Assembly (NCBI GenBank): GCA_026874595.1
Contig: CM049308.1
Span: forward strand, 15,250,001 to 15,314,000
DNA length: 64,000 nt
From: Sipunculus nudus
Taxonomy: Eukaryota > Annelida > Sipuncula > Golfingiida > Sipunculidae
Direction of reading: 5' to 3'
Below the pieces are notes generated by a model, which did no database searches, was not told the DNA's origin, and saw only the letters and a list, made by a program, of their open reading frames with translations. This document shows positions 10,967 through 23,234 of the stretch, piece by piece (within the stretch, counting starts at the first letter, position 1; every line of letters begins with the position of its first letter). Both the position numbers and the translations under genes were made by a program.

Positions 10967-13900
10967 TCTTTACACGTACCGGTTTCGGTAGTTTTTCATT
11001 ATCCTTGGAGAAATATTGTTATAAAAGAGACCGGCCACGCAGTTCATCATCAACAGAAACATTATATAAGATAACTGAGGGGCCGTTGTGTATGGATATA
11101 TTGCACTGATTTCATGGCGCCTAGGACCTCATGTGCCGCTTTGTATTCACAGACTACTTTTATGGAGGGTGAAATCAAGCTTCTATGGCCATGTACTTCA
11201 AAAACAAGTCAATTCAGTGAAAACCCGATGATGACACACGAGTTCCACGGGGCATATATGCTTTGGGTTGTAAATTTGCAGGTGTCATTTTTATCACAAA
11301 CAGGACATAAGGCAACCCTTAAATTTCGTAACAATTCCCAAAGAAAGTATTTTCTTGTTAGGGAGTAATGGCCATAGTGGCAACCTTCTTTGTCGTGTAA
11401 AATACTATAAATTTATTATCACGAGCTGCAAGACCTTTCCGAGATTATACCCAAGGTTTTGAACCTTATCAGTTTGTGTGCTGCTTGTGGCTGTTCCTCC
11501 ATTTTATTCAGTCTTCATCTGAGCAGACGTTTTAAAGAGAGCTGGCGAAACTATTTTTTTTACAAAGAAAACTTAGTTACCCCAGTAATAAAAAGCCATG
11601 CACATTTTTTCTTTGAAATTTTGAAATATGTCCCATCCGTCCATTTTGGTTTCCTACAGAAAGATGGGTTTCTTTACTTTAAACGGTCAAATATTTCATC
11701 AGCTTAACGATTAGAGAAAAGTTATGGCATAAGCAAGCAAGATTGTACGTAAAAACCATAAGATCCTGTATGGGTTTCTTATGGGTTTGCTCATTACATT
11801 TTATTTATATAAAAAAGGGAAATTATTTTTTAAAAAATCACTTGAATATGGTTTAGAACTGTTTGTGTCTTAGTTTTTCAGGAAAAGCTGATTCTATTTT
11901 TGCTACTTCACACACATGTCAAGAAACATTGTTGAATGATATTTTTCTGCTTCACTCTCACCTACTTTTCAAATATATTTCTACGGTGCTTTATAATCAA
12001 GATAAAACTGTTTCGAGTTCATTCCATTGTATTGTGTGATTGTTGTCATGGTAACGAATTCCGAATCCGAGTCGGATAATAGCTTCTTTGTAACTTACAC
12101 TATGTAATAGTAGCACATAAAAGTAACTTTTAAAGATAAAAGACACTAGAATTAACACCTCTGATTTAAATCTAATACTACTTATATCTTTTTCGTAATG
12201 TCATTATGACTGACCAAATTCAACTGACAGAGGTACCTCGCGTTCCCATTATGTTCCCTTGACGAGGCTACAAGAATACTTTACTCGGAAAAGTCTGATT
12301 ATCCATTACCTAGTTGTGTACAAGGTCGCCACGTGCAACAAATGTCTTATTTTTTTTCTTCCTGTTTATGAGTTTACCTTTGTTCAACTGCATTTTAAAC
12401 ATTGCAGAGGACTCTGCAGACATCGAGCATTAATCCACTTAGAAAAGGCCTTTAACAAGTTACTTCAATATGAAAAGGTTGCCCATGCTTAAAAAAAAAG
12501 AGAAAAAAAAGCTTTTACGATGGCAGGTAGTTGAATAAGATGTCACGGAATGAAAACCAATGTTATCCAATTTACTTTTATTTTAATGTGTCCTTGGCGA
12601 CTGTATGTCTTATGGATAGTCACTGATGGCCAAGGAGGTGAAATGTCATACATCAACGGAAAAAGATTGAGGCCGTTAGCCCAGAGAGCTTCCGACGACA
12701 CAGGAAGTGGGCGCCTCAAAGACAGAATGCTTCGGTTTACGTGTCCTTGGAAATGTTCTTCTTCCAGGTTTCAAACAAGCTGTGCATTAAAATCTTCGTA
12801 ACAATCAGCAGACAACCACAACGGTAGGTTGATACCTCGATCATTTTCAAATTTACATTAACATTTAATCTGGTTTTTTTTATAGTACCAAATTTTTCAC
12901 AAGATGGATACACCCGTGGCAGCCACTTGTTCGAGGGCAGATGGGCAAAATACAACTTGATAAAACTGAAAACCAAGTTCTTTCTTTCTTTAACGATCAC
13001 TTATCGACAAAAAAAGTCTTTTGCGCCATCTTCATACTATCGGGTATGTGGCAGCTAGGTATGTGTTAAGGACAAGCAAACGTATTCCAAATCTCATTAT
13101 ATTATCAGATAACACAACTGCCTATTTAAAAAAATTAATATTGATTTAACATGAAATAAACCCAATTCCCAGAGGAAAACATTTTGTTTCTATTTACATT
13201 TTCACAAAAAAACATGAGGTTATGTGATTTGTTAAAAAACTGTTGGCACATCTTTGTGCACCGTCAACTCGGCGAAACGTCACACACAGGGAAATCCCCT
13301 GTGACTAAAAATTCTAGACCTCATCAAGAGCTTATTATTTCTGACACTGTCAGTCCCAAATTTTCAAGGAAGAATAGAAACAACATGTATTGCTAGGTTT
13401 AAGTCATTTCTTAATTTTGCCTGTGACTAAATATCAGCTGTAATCCCTTATGATTATTCCTCCGCTTAAATTTTAGCCATATTGGTGAAATAGCCGCAGT
13501 AGAACTAGATAAAAGAGAATAATTATCGATGGTTTTGTACTCGGGAGACCTAATAAAGGTCACCCCCACCCAAATGATATGTTACTCAAATATTGATATG
13601 AATATAAACTCAAACCTCAATAAGCCTCCCTCTCTACAGGGACATCAGAAACAAAAGAAAATATGACAGGAGGTGAAAGGGACAAACATAAACATTAATT
13701 GGGAGAATAAATAACATATATCGTACCTGATTCAACATTGAGTAAATATGAACTTTTCTCTATTTTGTGATGGAAACGGATATTTTTCCAACTGGGAGAG
13801 TTTTGTCTCTTTAAAATGAATAAAAATGTCCATGCCGTTTTTGGTATTAAGATGAGAACAAACATGACTGAAAAATGCTTCCTTAGTAATGCTATAAATT

Positions 13901-14977
13901 TTGGGTGCAGCGAGATGCTCGATAAAATGGTATTTCATCCCCCGCGGCAACGTAAGATTTGTGAAGAGAAGGTGCAGGTCACCTCTTATTCAAGCAACTG
14001 TGGGTTAATATTACAACTTCAATCAGGGAAACGGTCAGTTCCTTTTAAAATAAAATAATTTTGTCCCGAAATGAGAGTGTGTAATTTTTTCCCACGCCTT
14101 CTTCTTTTTATACCTGCATAAAATTCCAAGAAAGAAACACATTTATAAGATCTAAAAAATTAAAAAGTACTAGCCTTTGCCTTTTTGATCAGCCTACATG
14201 GCTATAAATATACAGACAAATATGCCATACCAATATGTAATGTGCCGACTCGGCTTAGATCTATTAGATTCTCTTATGATTGGATTTCTCAAGAAATTCC
14301 TAGATGACATGACCTTATCAACCTCGTTCCTAAAAGCGTCCGCCCGCCTACACCTACATATAAAAAAATTAACGGACTCATTGCTTTAACATGACTCCAT
14401 GTCTTTTTGCTACGTACATTGGTCGAAGCTCCCATGTTTGCTTGAATTCGACATGAAGGCCGAAAATTGTGCAGAAATATTTTATTTTAAAAAATCTTGT
14501 TATTCCTAGGATATCCTGTATGTGGCCAATATTAAGATTTGGATGTAAAATAGCTACTCACTGTTAAAGCGACCTTAAAATTCAATTGGTATGCCTAATT
14601 TATAAAACAATTTTTAAAAAATCACCCAGACTCTCTGCCTAGGCAAAAATTCTGCTTATATAACGATCCAGTCTTAAAATAAGATCAACATATAAGTGAT
14701 GTTACTTGATGCTTGTACGTAAGACCTCTCAGGCATTTTCTTAAACAGGGGATATAAACACATGACTAACTTGATTCGTCATCATAATATCTTCAAAGTT
14801 AAAGGTTAACCAGGGTCAAAAAAGGGGTCATAAGGTCAGTAAATATGATAGATAATTAAATGACAGGGGAGAGACCCCTGGTGGAGATTGATTCGGGTAA
14901 AAATCAAGCGGAACGGGATTAAGAATTTCCCGAACGTAGTGAATGAGCCTAGCGGGAACCCAATCTGGTGTCATTGT
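10967..14977. other. Unassigned stretch before the inverted-arm element
   Basis: No confirmed gene. 12605-12780 is a GC-rich island that is open in one + frame with AG and GT at its edges (see findings). ATCCGAGTCGGAT near 12067 is a perfect small palindrome. The 13-base string GCCATATTGGTGA occurs at 13476 and also at 1893. Confidence 0.45.
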
Positions 14978-15463
14978 CAGGTCGAAGACCGACCGCAGAT
15001 TGAAGTACGTACTACGATTGAAGTACGTACTACGAACGAGGTACGGCGTCCTTCGTTGTAGGTACGGATGAACTGGATCAACCTTGCCGTGTTTATTATC
15101 GTATTCTGACTTTATTTTACGGTCTACGTGATTGGTCAACAGGGGGAATTCTCCCAAACAAATGGGCCAACAGCTTTGCTTTTGTTTTGATGAAGCGGGG
15201 CTTCCCCAAACTGTTTTTAATCCACCGAGAAGTTCATCGTGATGCGAGATTGAAGTTTTGAACGGAAAACAGATTGGTATAGAAATGTTTGCAAGAGAAA
15301 ATTCTTCATGTCATACAAAGTTCAACATTCCTACGCTTTACCTACCATAGATTGAATCAGATTCTATGGCATATTAGAGAGAAATTAAGCAAAGTGTGAT
15401 GGCCCTGCTACCCCTGTTATCGGCCATGATATTTCCGTACTTCCATCGAAGTACGGCGTACCT
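14978..15463 (+). repeat. Left arm of the composite element
   Basis: Contains direct duplications of GATTGAAGTACGTACTAC near the outer end, and TCCATCGAAGTACGG at the inner end, where one base breaks the palindrome that is perfect in the right arm. About 27 CpG in 486 bp by eye. Confidence 0.92.
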
Positions 15464-16362
15464 CAATATCAGAAACAAAAGAATCCTGATTGTTTCCCCT
15501 TTGTTTCGTGACAAGTGGTGACTGGCAAAGTGTGATGCAGGAGTTTTTTTTTAACACAAATAAGAATAATAAAATGGACACTGAAGTCATTGTTGAATGT
15601 TATCTTACTATGATTCCCCGAATCTCTGTCAGTCTGTGTGTAATTTCTTGCAGGAAATTAATTTTAAAACCTCCTCCCCCTAGATCTGCCACTGCTTAAT
15701 GAATTGTTAATACATGTAATATAATTTACGTCTTAAATAAAGAAAAAGGAAAACATTGTATTTGGTGAAAAATCAGCTGTGATTATCAATTTGTTTTGAT
15801 TAATAATATAATTTTTTAGTTTTAAAATTATAATTTCATCTTTATCATGAAAATTAAATAATGTTGCATATGGTGTTGCCAGCTCAAATACCAGTACGGC
15901 AGTAGATAACTGATAACACCTCGAGTGCAGATATGCCCAAAAAGAGCCCACAGCAGTGATTCTTAGAAAAAGATATGGTGTTCATCTGTTCTGTTCAGTT
16001 AAATATAATAATTCATGATGTAAGGCATGTGCATGAAAATTTCTATTTTATATGTAATGTTTAGTTTAGAATTGTATTTGGAACAGGGCTTGAAAATTTT
16101 GCTAGACCACCCAAATTTACCAGTCTGGTATGTATCCAATTGCTAGTAGAAGTTTCTTGCCCTGGAAAATGTGTAGGTTTCAGGTTCTTTTTGTGTAGGT
16201 TTCAGGTTCTTTTTTAAAGATGGCAGTCCTTCAATCAGCAGCACCACAGGAACATGTTCAACCGAACATTGGAAACCAGATCCATGTTGAATGAAGACGG
16301 TATATTCTAGCACCTGTAGCCAGATACTATTGCTGAAGGGGGGGGGTAGAATGTGATATATA

Positions 16363-16370
<8 letters not shown>

Positions 16371-16410
<40 letters not shown>
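16371..16410. repeat. (AT)n microsatellite
   Basis: About 20 uninterrupted AT dinucleotides inside the composite element, preceded by a G9 run at 16338. Confidence 0.97.
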
Positions 16411-16414
<4 letters not shown>

Positions 16415-16949
16415 AAACACTGAATAGAATAGATAAGATTGAATGTAAATCAAATTGAGGAAGAATTTAGAATTTTGAAACGTAACAATAACAGTAAATG
16501 GTTATGATAACCATTGCTTGACAATAATTTTGGCATTTTGTGGTTAAATATAAAAGCTTTTCTGTGTTTGAATAAAATTATTATTTCTGTCTTTTCACAG
16601 GTATAGTTATGTTGCCAGTAAATGATTAATTAATTGAAAATATATAATTTGTATTTCCAGTAATAAAGGAGAACAATAACGCCTTTGTACTGTGTAACAG
16701 TAAAAACTGTTTGATTATAGTCAGTATGTTTATTTGTCACACATGCTGCTCAGTGAACTACCTTATTTGAAGTGACTACTGCAAGTAAAATTTCTGCTAG
16801 TATGGTGTCAGCAATGATTTAAGTGCATGCATCATAAATTACATATACACTCCGTAACATACCAACCAATGCAGTTTTAACAATATTGTTAACAATGCTT
16901 TTGTTGAATATTATTAACCAAGTCTAAAAAATTGTATGTAAAATCTCAT

Positions 16950-17074
16950 TTATATAATTGTTCTGAGGTCACAGAGTTTGTTGTACTTGGTCAGCTCCTC
17001 CACCTGCATGCGCTGCTCTTCCTGCCTGCGACGGTCGAGGATCAGCTGTTCTGGGGGCCTTTCAGTTCGGTGGT
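16950..17074 (-). pseudogene. Exon-like segment (coiled-coil C-terminus) inside the composite element
   Basis: On the minus strand an acceptor, TTTTGTTAGTTTGCCAG, precedes 125 nt that are open in one frame. The segment is much richer in GC than its flanks and ends in TAA. It encodes HRTERPPEQLILDRRRQEEQ then RMQVEELTKYNKLCDLRTII, a charged, probably coiled-coil end of a protein. AATAAA follows on the same strand (16729-16734), so it looks like a terminal exon with its 3' UTR. No upstream exon lies within the element. I do not recognise the parent gene. It is either a captured fragment (favoured) or the last exon of a real gene with the arms inserted around it. Confidence 0.6.
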
Positions 17075-17294
17075 CTGGCAAACTAACAAAATATATAGTA
17101 TTAATAGAGATAATGATTAGATGATCTACTAATTGGTGTATTGATCATTCTCTCTATGAAAAAAAATTTTGCCCACAGAAATGTGAATGACACAAAATGA
17201 TTCAGTCAGAAAAAATAATAATATATTCCAGGAATGATAAAAATGTTGCTTATATATCTGTAATAATGGGAGGGTTAAGAAAGGGTTCCAAAGA

Positions 17295-17779
17295 AGGTAC
17301 GCCGTACTTCGATCGAAGTACGGAAATATCATGGCCGATAACAGGGGTAGCAGGGCCATCACACTTTGCTTAATTTCTCTCTAATATGCCATAGAATCTG
17401 ATTCAATCTATGGTAGGTAAAGCGTAGGAATGTTGAACTTTGTAAAACATGAAGAATTTTCTCTTGCAAACATTTCTATACCAATCTGTTTTCCGTTCAA
17501 AACTTCAATCTCGCATCACGATGAACTTCTCGGTGGATTAAAAACAGTTTGGGGAAGCCCCGCTTCATCAAAACAAAAGCAAAGCTGTTGGCCCATTTGT
17601 TTGGGAGAATTCCCCCTGTTGACCAATCACGTAGACCGTAAAATAAAGTCAGAATACGATAATAAACACGGCAAGGTTGATCTAGTTAATCCGTACCTAC
17701 AACGAAGGACGCCGTACCTCGTTCGTAGTACGTACTTCAATCGTAGTACGTACTTCAATCTGCGGTCGTCTTCGACCTG
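17295..17779 (-). repeat. Right arm of the composite element
   Basis: Reverse complement of the left arm with a one-base indel (GACG against GACCG) and scattered substitutions. The inner palindrome TACTTCGATCGAAGTA is intact here. Confidence 0.92.
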
Positions 17780-17784
17780 ATTGT

Positions 17785-19600
17785 AGCGACTCAGGGGGCT
17801 CATTGGCAAGGAAAACACCGACAAAAGACCGTTTTATTCTATATAGAAAAATGTGACATAAAAGTAACGATAGGTCGTAACAGCCCCCTTGGCGACGCTC
17901 ACTTGTCTTCGGTTCCGTTGAATCGTAGAAAAAGGATATCGATTCTTCTGGGTCAGGACTCAGTCGTAGATATCGTAATAGGATAATAGTCTACTTAGAT
18001 ATATAGGTGGTCGTTTGATCTTTGGCGGTGATAACTCACCGTTGTCTGATATCAAGAACACATGGTTCATTATGTTCACGTTTGGCTGATCTCAGATTAC
18101 TCATATTGAATCTGTCAGGTACAAAGGGGATTTCGTTATACAAACCACCGGTGATTCTGCCCACCCAGCGACATAGATACATCGTAAGTAGGACAAATTT
18201 GCCAATATCTCTTAACAAATGATTGCGACAGAGCCATTTTGAATCTTTATTCATAGATCATAATCTCTAAAAGACACAACACTCAGTTCCGCATCGTTGA
18301 AGCCTTTGACATGTGATATAAATTCATATATAAATTTATTTTTGAAAATAAAATTTAATTTAAAGAATAAGACTTGCAATTAAATAAATCCGGAAAGTGA
18401 AAAATATCTTTGAAAAATAATTAGTTCAGAATTTGAGGAAATAGTTCAAATTTTACAGAAAGGTAATTATTGAACTACTTATGACTATTGATCATTTTGA
18501 TAAACTATCACGTGCAACACACTCTGATTGGGGCTTGGTGGTGTAAACCTTTAACAGAACAAAACCAATAAATCTGAAGTTTGCTACGCATCGGTATATC
18601 AGGAAATGCAAAAGGACATAAAATCAAAGTTTATATTATCCTTTGTAATGTCATCTTTCTTCTCCTATTTTGCTTCTCAAACAGCATTGAGTAAAATTAT
18701 TGCAGTAAAATATGAAAGTTCTAGAAAATTAACTCAAATGTTTTGCGGACTATATATATCTTCCACTAAATAGCCAAATAATTTGATTAAATTGTTTACT
18801 ATCTACACCATCGCCGAACCAAGTAAAGAAATAAAATGTACCATAGAATCATTAATTCAATTTTCCGAATCTTAAGTGGAATAATAGATTTTATTATTAA
18901 TAATTAATACCAATTAATCTGCTTCATTAGATAATCGAATTCTGTTATCGTTATAATTAGAAAACCACGCGTCATAAATTCATAGTGTAATCTTATTGGC
19001 CCAGGAAAGTACACATACACTCCAAAGGACACAGGAAAGCAATCTGTTTGATCCCGACTTCGTCTCCCAGTCGACCGAGATGCAGACAGAAAGTTACACA
19101 AATACGCCCAGTCACCTGGCGCGTTGGGTTTTGTTGGCCCCATCAATGGGCAAAAAAAAATCTTTTTTCCGCAGAAACCCCGACCTCGCTTAATCAACTA
19201 GGCTATCAACAAAACCTTTCTCTATAACTCGTTCCTTTTTTTCTGCTACAGATAAAACTTTCCATCTGAAACACAAAACGTTTTCTTTATATGATGGTAC
19301 TGTACGTTTTTCCCCATTCAGTTTTAATGTATTTCAGGTTTGCAATACATATTAGGTTAATTGAGGGGACTTTCTTTTGCTTTTGTGGTTTGAGCAGTTT
19401 GATGGTGCATTAAATTCAAAACAAAATATTTTCTTGGTATATGTTTTTAAAAGCAGTGATCATATTTTTTAATCTCCCCTGATTTGCTTGATACCTCATC
19501 TACTGAACTTTGAGTATAGGAGGGGTGTGTATACAGAAACATATCTTTTTTTAAATGCTTGAATGTGCGTGTCTACATGTGTTCATATTTTATACTGGCA
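17785..19600. other. Unassigned intergenic stretch
   Basis: No supported gene. 18960-19200 is moderately GC-rich and open on both strands over about 65-97 codons, without splice context or a family match. Confidence 0.45.
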
Positions 19601-20092
19601 TTAAAGTCAGCTTCTCAGCTGCCTTTATTTGTAGAATTTATGTGATTTCTGGCTTGCTCTGCGTCATAATAAATATCTGTAAGTAGTTCCTGCTAAATAA
19701 GGTTCTTATACCGTCCCCTTGATGGTGGTACAAACATAATTGTTCAAGGTAAATTGGCGGATGTTGACAAAGAGGAATAAACATGCAATCGGAGGGGGAT
19801 GGCTCATATGTATGGCAGATGGAAGGTCACTTTTGGCTGATAGTGAGAATATACTATGCAAATCTATGCTTCGTCTGATTCGCTCCCATAAGTCCGTTCT
19901 GGACATTTTTCGTTTAGGCGGCTATTATGTGCCCCCCCCCCATGTTGTAAACACGTGGGTATAAACAAAAGGGACCATGCATGTGCAGGGTGGAAAAGGT
20001 GACATTTTGGCTTATTTTTATAACAATGTCTGAGGACATATTTATAAGCATTTCCTAATTTCAAGTAAATTACAATAAGACAATCGCGTTAA
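19601..20092 (+). mobile_element. TTAA-type MITE, copy M3 (diverged)
   Basis: Starts TTAAAGTCAGCTTCTCAGC and carries GTAGAATTTATGTGATTTCT, GATGTTGACAAAGAGGAATAA, TGTAAACACGTGGGTATAAA and TTGGCTTATTTTTATAAC in family order. A C10 run sits at 19932. The right end is uncertain; a TTAA lies at 20089-20092. Confidence 0.65.
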
Positions 20093-23000
20093 ATTAAGAA
20101 GAGATATATTTATTACCTAATTTAAAGTTACATAATGGGATACGTGCCTTTTAGGCCCATGTTAAAGTATAACAGTATAACCTGTGTATAATCCGATTTC
20201 AGTTAAGCTTGATAATTAAATGTGCAATAGCTTAATATGAATTAGGATAACTTTGATTTCAAAATGTTTAACTCAGGGATATGCCAAGGTATGAGATTTT
20301 TATACATAGAATCTTAAACAAAAACTAATGAGTTATTAGATATTCAAGTTTACTTATTTATTTTTAAACAGAGGGATTTATTATCAAAGAAAGTTTTCTT
20401 TATTATTCTTATATATAAATATATGCATCTTGTGTGCACCCACTATTTAAAGTTAGCGCTATAAGCCAAAGAATAGTGTAATTTGTTCTTATAGCCTGCT
20501 TTACCTTAAATGAAGTATATAATCTTACCATAGCTTTTCTTTCAGATATCTAAAGAAGAGTTTGGCACAACGACAATGAAATAGAAGTCAACATACATGT
20601 CTCATAAATCATGGAGTTACGTCGGCCTTTGAGGTAACATACATTATAACTATAATATGATTTCAGTCGATATCAGCTGACCAAATCATATTATCTTTTA
20701 TCAATTCCATTTCCGTACCCGTTTAAAGTTGTTTTCTTAATAACAAATCCGTTTTAATTTCAAATATTATCAAACTAATGTCTAGGCCTTAAGATAAAAA
20801 AGGTTTTCTAAACTAATTTTGAGAAGGCAAGACACGTCTAATAATTATGCATATTTCTCATTAATTCAAATTTATTTGAGTCATGCAGCGATACAAAGTA
20901 ATTATTTAAAACATTTCTCTTCAAAAACGGAGAAGGCAATGTTCTTCCATTTTGATTTGAAAAATCGTCTGTCAGAGGATGCTTGTTAAGATTAAATGCA
21001 TCATTTATAAATGTTATTACAAAATCGATTAAACTAGAATAACAAATGATTCACAACCTCCATATTCTTGAAACCGGATACAGGTCCTTGAAACTTGGCT
21101 GTGAGCTCACAACCCTCCCGCAACAGAAGATTTTGCTTAAAATGATTGCTGGAATATTGCACTTTAATTAGCCGCTACGTTATCCAGCTTTTTTTTAAAT
21201 AAGACTGACCATATAAAGGCATGCTAAGTGCAAAGAACAGAGTGTAGAAACACCCTCAAAATCACCAGGCGTTACAAATATTCCACTGAAAATGTAAAAA
21301 GAAAACACCATGTGAACACACTTAAATGAAGTGAATTATTTGAATCATAAGTCATATTCATTACAGAGTCGATGCAACCTTATGTTTATACTGCAAGTCT
21401 CCGAGAATGTAATCTGTCTCATGAGAAATGAATGAAAAGTCATTAAAAGTATTTTCTTGTGATAATATATATAGTGTTTTTACTTGGAATTGTAAAGAGT
21501 AAGGAAACCTGCAACAGTAGTAAATGTAAAAAAAATCGAGTTTAAGTGATAAGACGGCAACGGCAGCATGACCTAAGAAGCTTGTAATATCGCCCATCCG
21601 GTGACTAGTGTTGGGTGAAAGTATCGGACTCATTCCTATTATTGGAAGTACAAAGAAAAGTTCCAAGTTGACGTTATTTATCCTGTGTTACATTCTCTTA
21701 ATCACGTATATGTGTATTAACTCCTGCGAGAGTGGCACAATAAATAAATAAAACTAGTGTGCCTAGCCAATGTAAAGTACTAAAGCTTTCAACTAATATA
21801 TACATATATTGTATATATATTTATATATATATATATATATATATAATATTATATTATATATATATGTGTGTGTGTATGTCTGTGAAAGACGCAGAAAAGT
21901 CCCCTCCGTCCTCTACTATGAATGCCTTTGCTAAACTTTTTGTGTAGTTTCCATTCCCGGTCTAGCTGAAATACCTTACTCCGTGCCGGATTAAAAGAAA
22001 ATGGAGTTGCTGAGCTATATGAGACTTTATGAGGCAAAATGTCTTAGAGAAACAAAGCCCGGACTTCTCGATTACTTATTTAAAGTAGGAAATTTTAGCA
22101 TTGATCATTTGTTTATATAAATTTGTTATATGTAATTAGTTAACAAAAAGATTGAATTCAAGACGTCCTTAGTCCATGCAATACATTGACAAAAACAAAA
22201 TTTCAAAATTACACTACAAAGTCAACACAGTTTCTTCCGATATAATCTGAAAATCCTGTCAGTGTGTGTTTCAGTATGAGACGACCGTATGCCGAGGATA
22301 GCATTAACTGGTCACCGGTGTTTGGCGGAGTGATTTTACTAAGGCTGGGGGATTGTCTGGGCCTTCCAGTGGGACAACAATTGTCTGAATCCATGGTGCA
22401 CAGCCCCGGGCATCCATGAATTTGTGAGTCCGTCCATATTCAATGCCAAGTTCAGGGTGCACACCAGCGCTATTTCTTCTCTCTAGTTTTATGCTCTTAA
22501 CACCATATTTTGCGGACGGGGATAGGTTTAGGTAAGAAAATAATTGCAGTCCTGTCACTGTAAATATTAACATAATCAAACAGGAGCTTTGTTTATACTC
22601 CTAAATATTACACCCATCTCCTGACGTGGTAGCTTTGAATTGTTTGCTTCATACCATAATTATGAACGAAACTATTTTTTTCTTTTCACTTACTGCTATT
22701 ATTATTAACTTATTCATGCTGTTAAAATCACACTCACGAATAGAATTGTCATCATACATATATCAGGAAACTTGTAACTCTTATCCTATTCCCTTTTTCA
22801 TTAAAGTAAAATAAAAGGCACGCAGCTAGATCATTGTTACATTGACTCCATCATCGATCAACTAATTTTACAGCGCCCCCCCCCCCCCCCCCAAAGTGAT
22901 TGAGGGTTGGGGTTGTTTGTTATTTTTAGGTATGCACACACGAACATAGTCCAGCCAGGAATAGAACCAAACTGCCAACTATGTCCAAACCCCTAGGAAA

Positions 23001-23234
23001 GTGTAACCCACCACCTCTTTGACTGCACAGCCTCTGATGATCTACATGCAACCCTATTGCCATCATTACAAGACATCGGAAATACACTTTACTCCAATGC
23101 AAACCAACTTTGGAAGACATGTAAATTTTATGTCATGGCCTCAGGTCGAAGGGCGCAAGCTCAAAAAGCTGCTGGATCGGTGGAGTAAAGTATAGTAAAC
23201 CCTGGGAAGCTCAGACATTAACTGCAGGATATAT
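20093..23234. other. Unassigned intergenic stretch
   Basis: Mostly AT-rich. It contains a (TA)n(TG)n microsatellite at about 21808-21878, a GC-richer segment at 22209-22560 with two overlapping minus-strand frames of 61 and 91 codons (no family recognised), and a C17 run at 22876-22892. Confidence 0.45.
21808..21878. repeat. Compound (TA)n/(TG)n microsatellite
   Basis: Interrupted TA repeats passing into TGTGTGTGTATG. Confidence 0.95.

Larger units (their letters stand above)
14978..17779. mobile_element. Composite inverted-repeat element with a captured exon-like segment
   Basis: The left arm 14978-15463 and right arm 17295-17779 are inverted copies of about 486 bp with few differences. 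The outer ends read CAGGTCGAAGAC...GTCTTCGACCTG. ATTGT is found immediately outside both ends (14973-14977 and 17780-17784), as for a 5-bp target-site duplication. The inner ends carry a near-palindromic GTACTTCGATCGAAGTAC. The 1.83 kb interior is AT-rich, has little CpG, and contains a minus-strand exon-like segment. No transposase is visible, so it is non-autonomous. The superfamily is not recognised. Confidence 0.75.
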
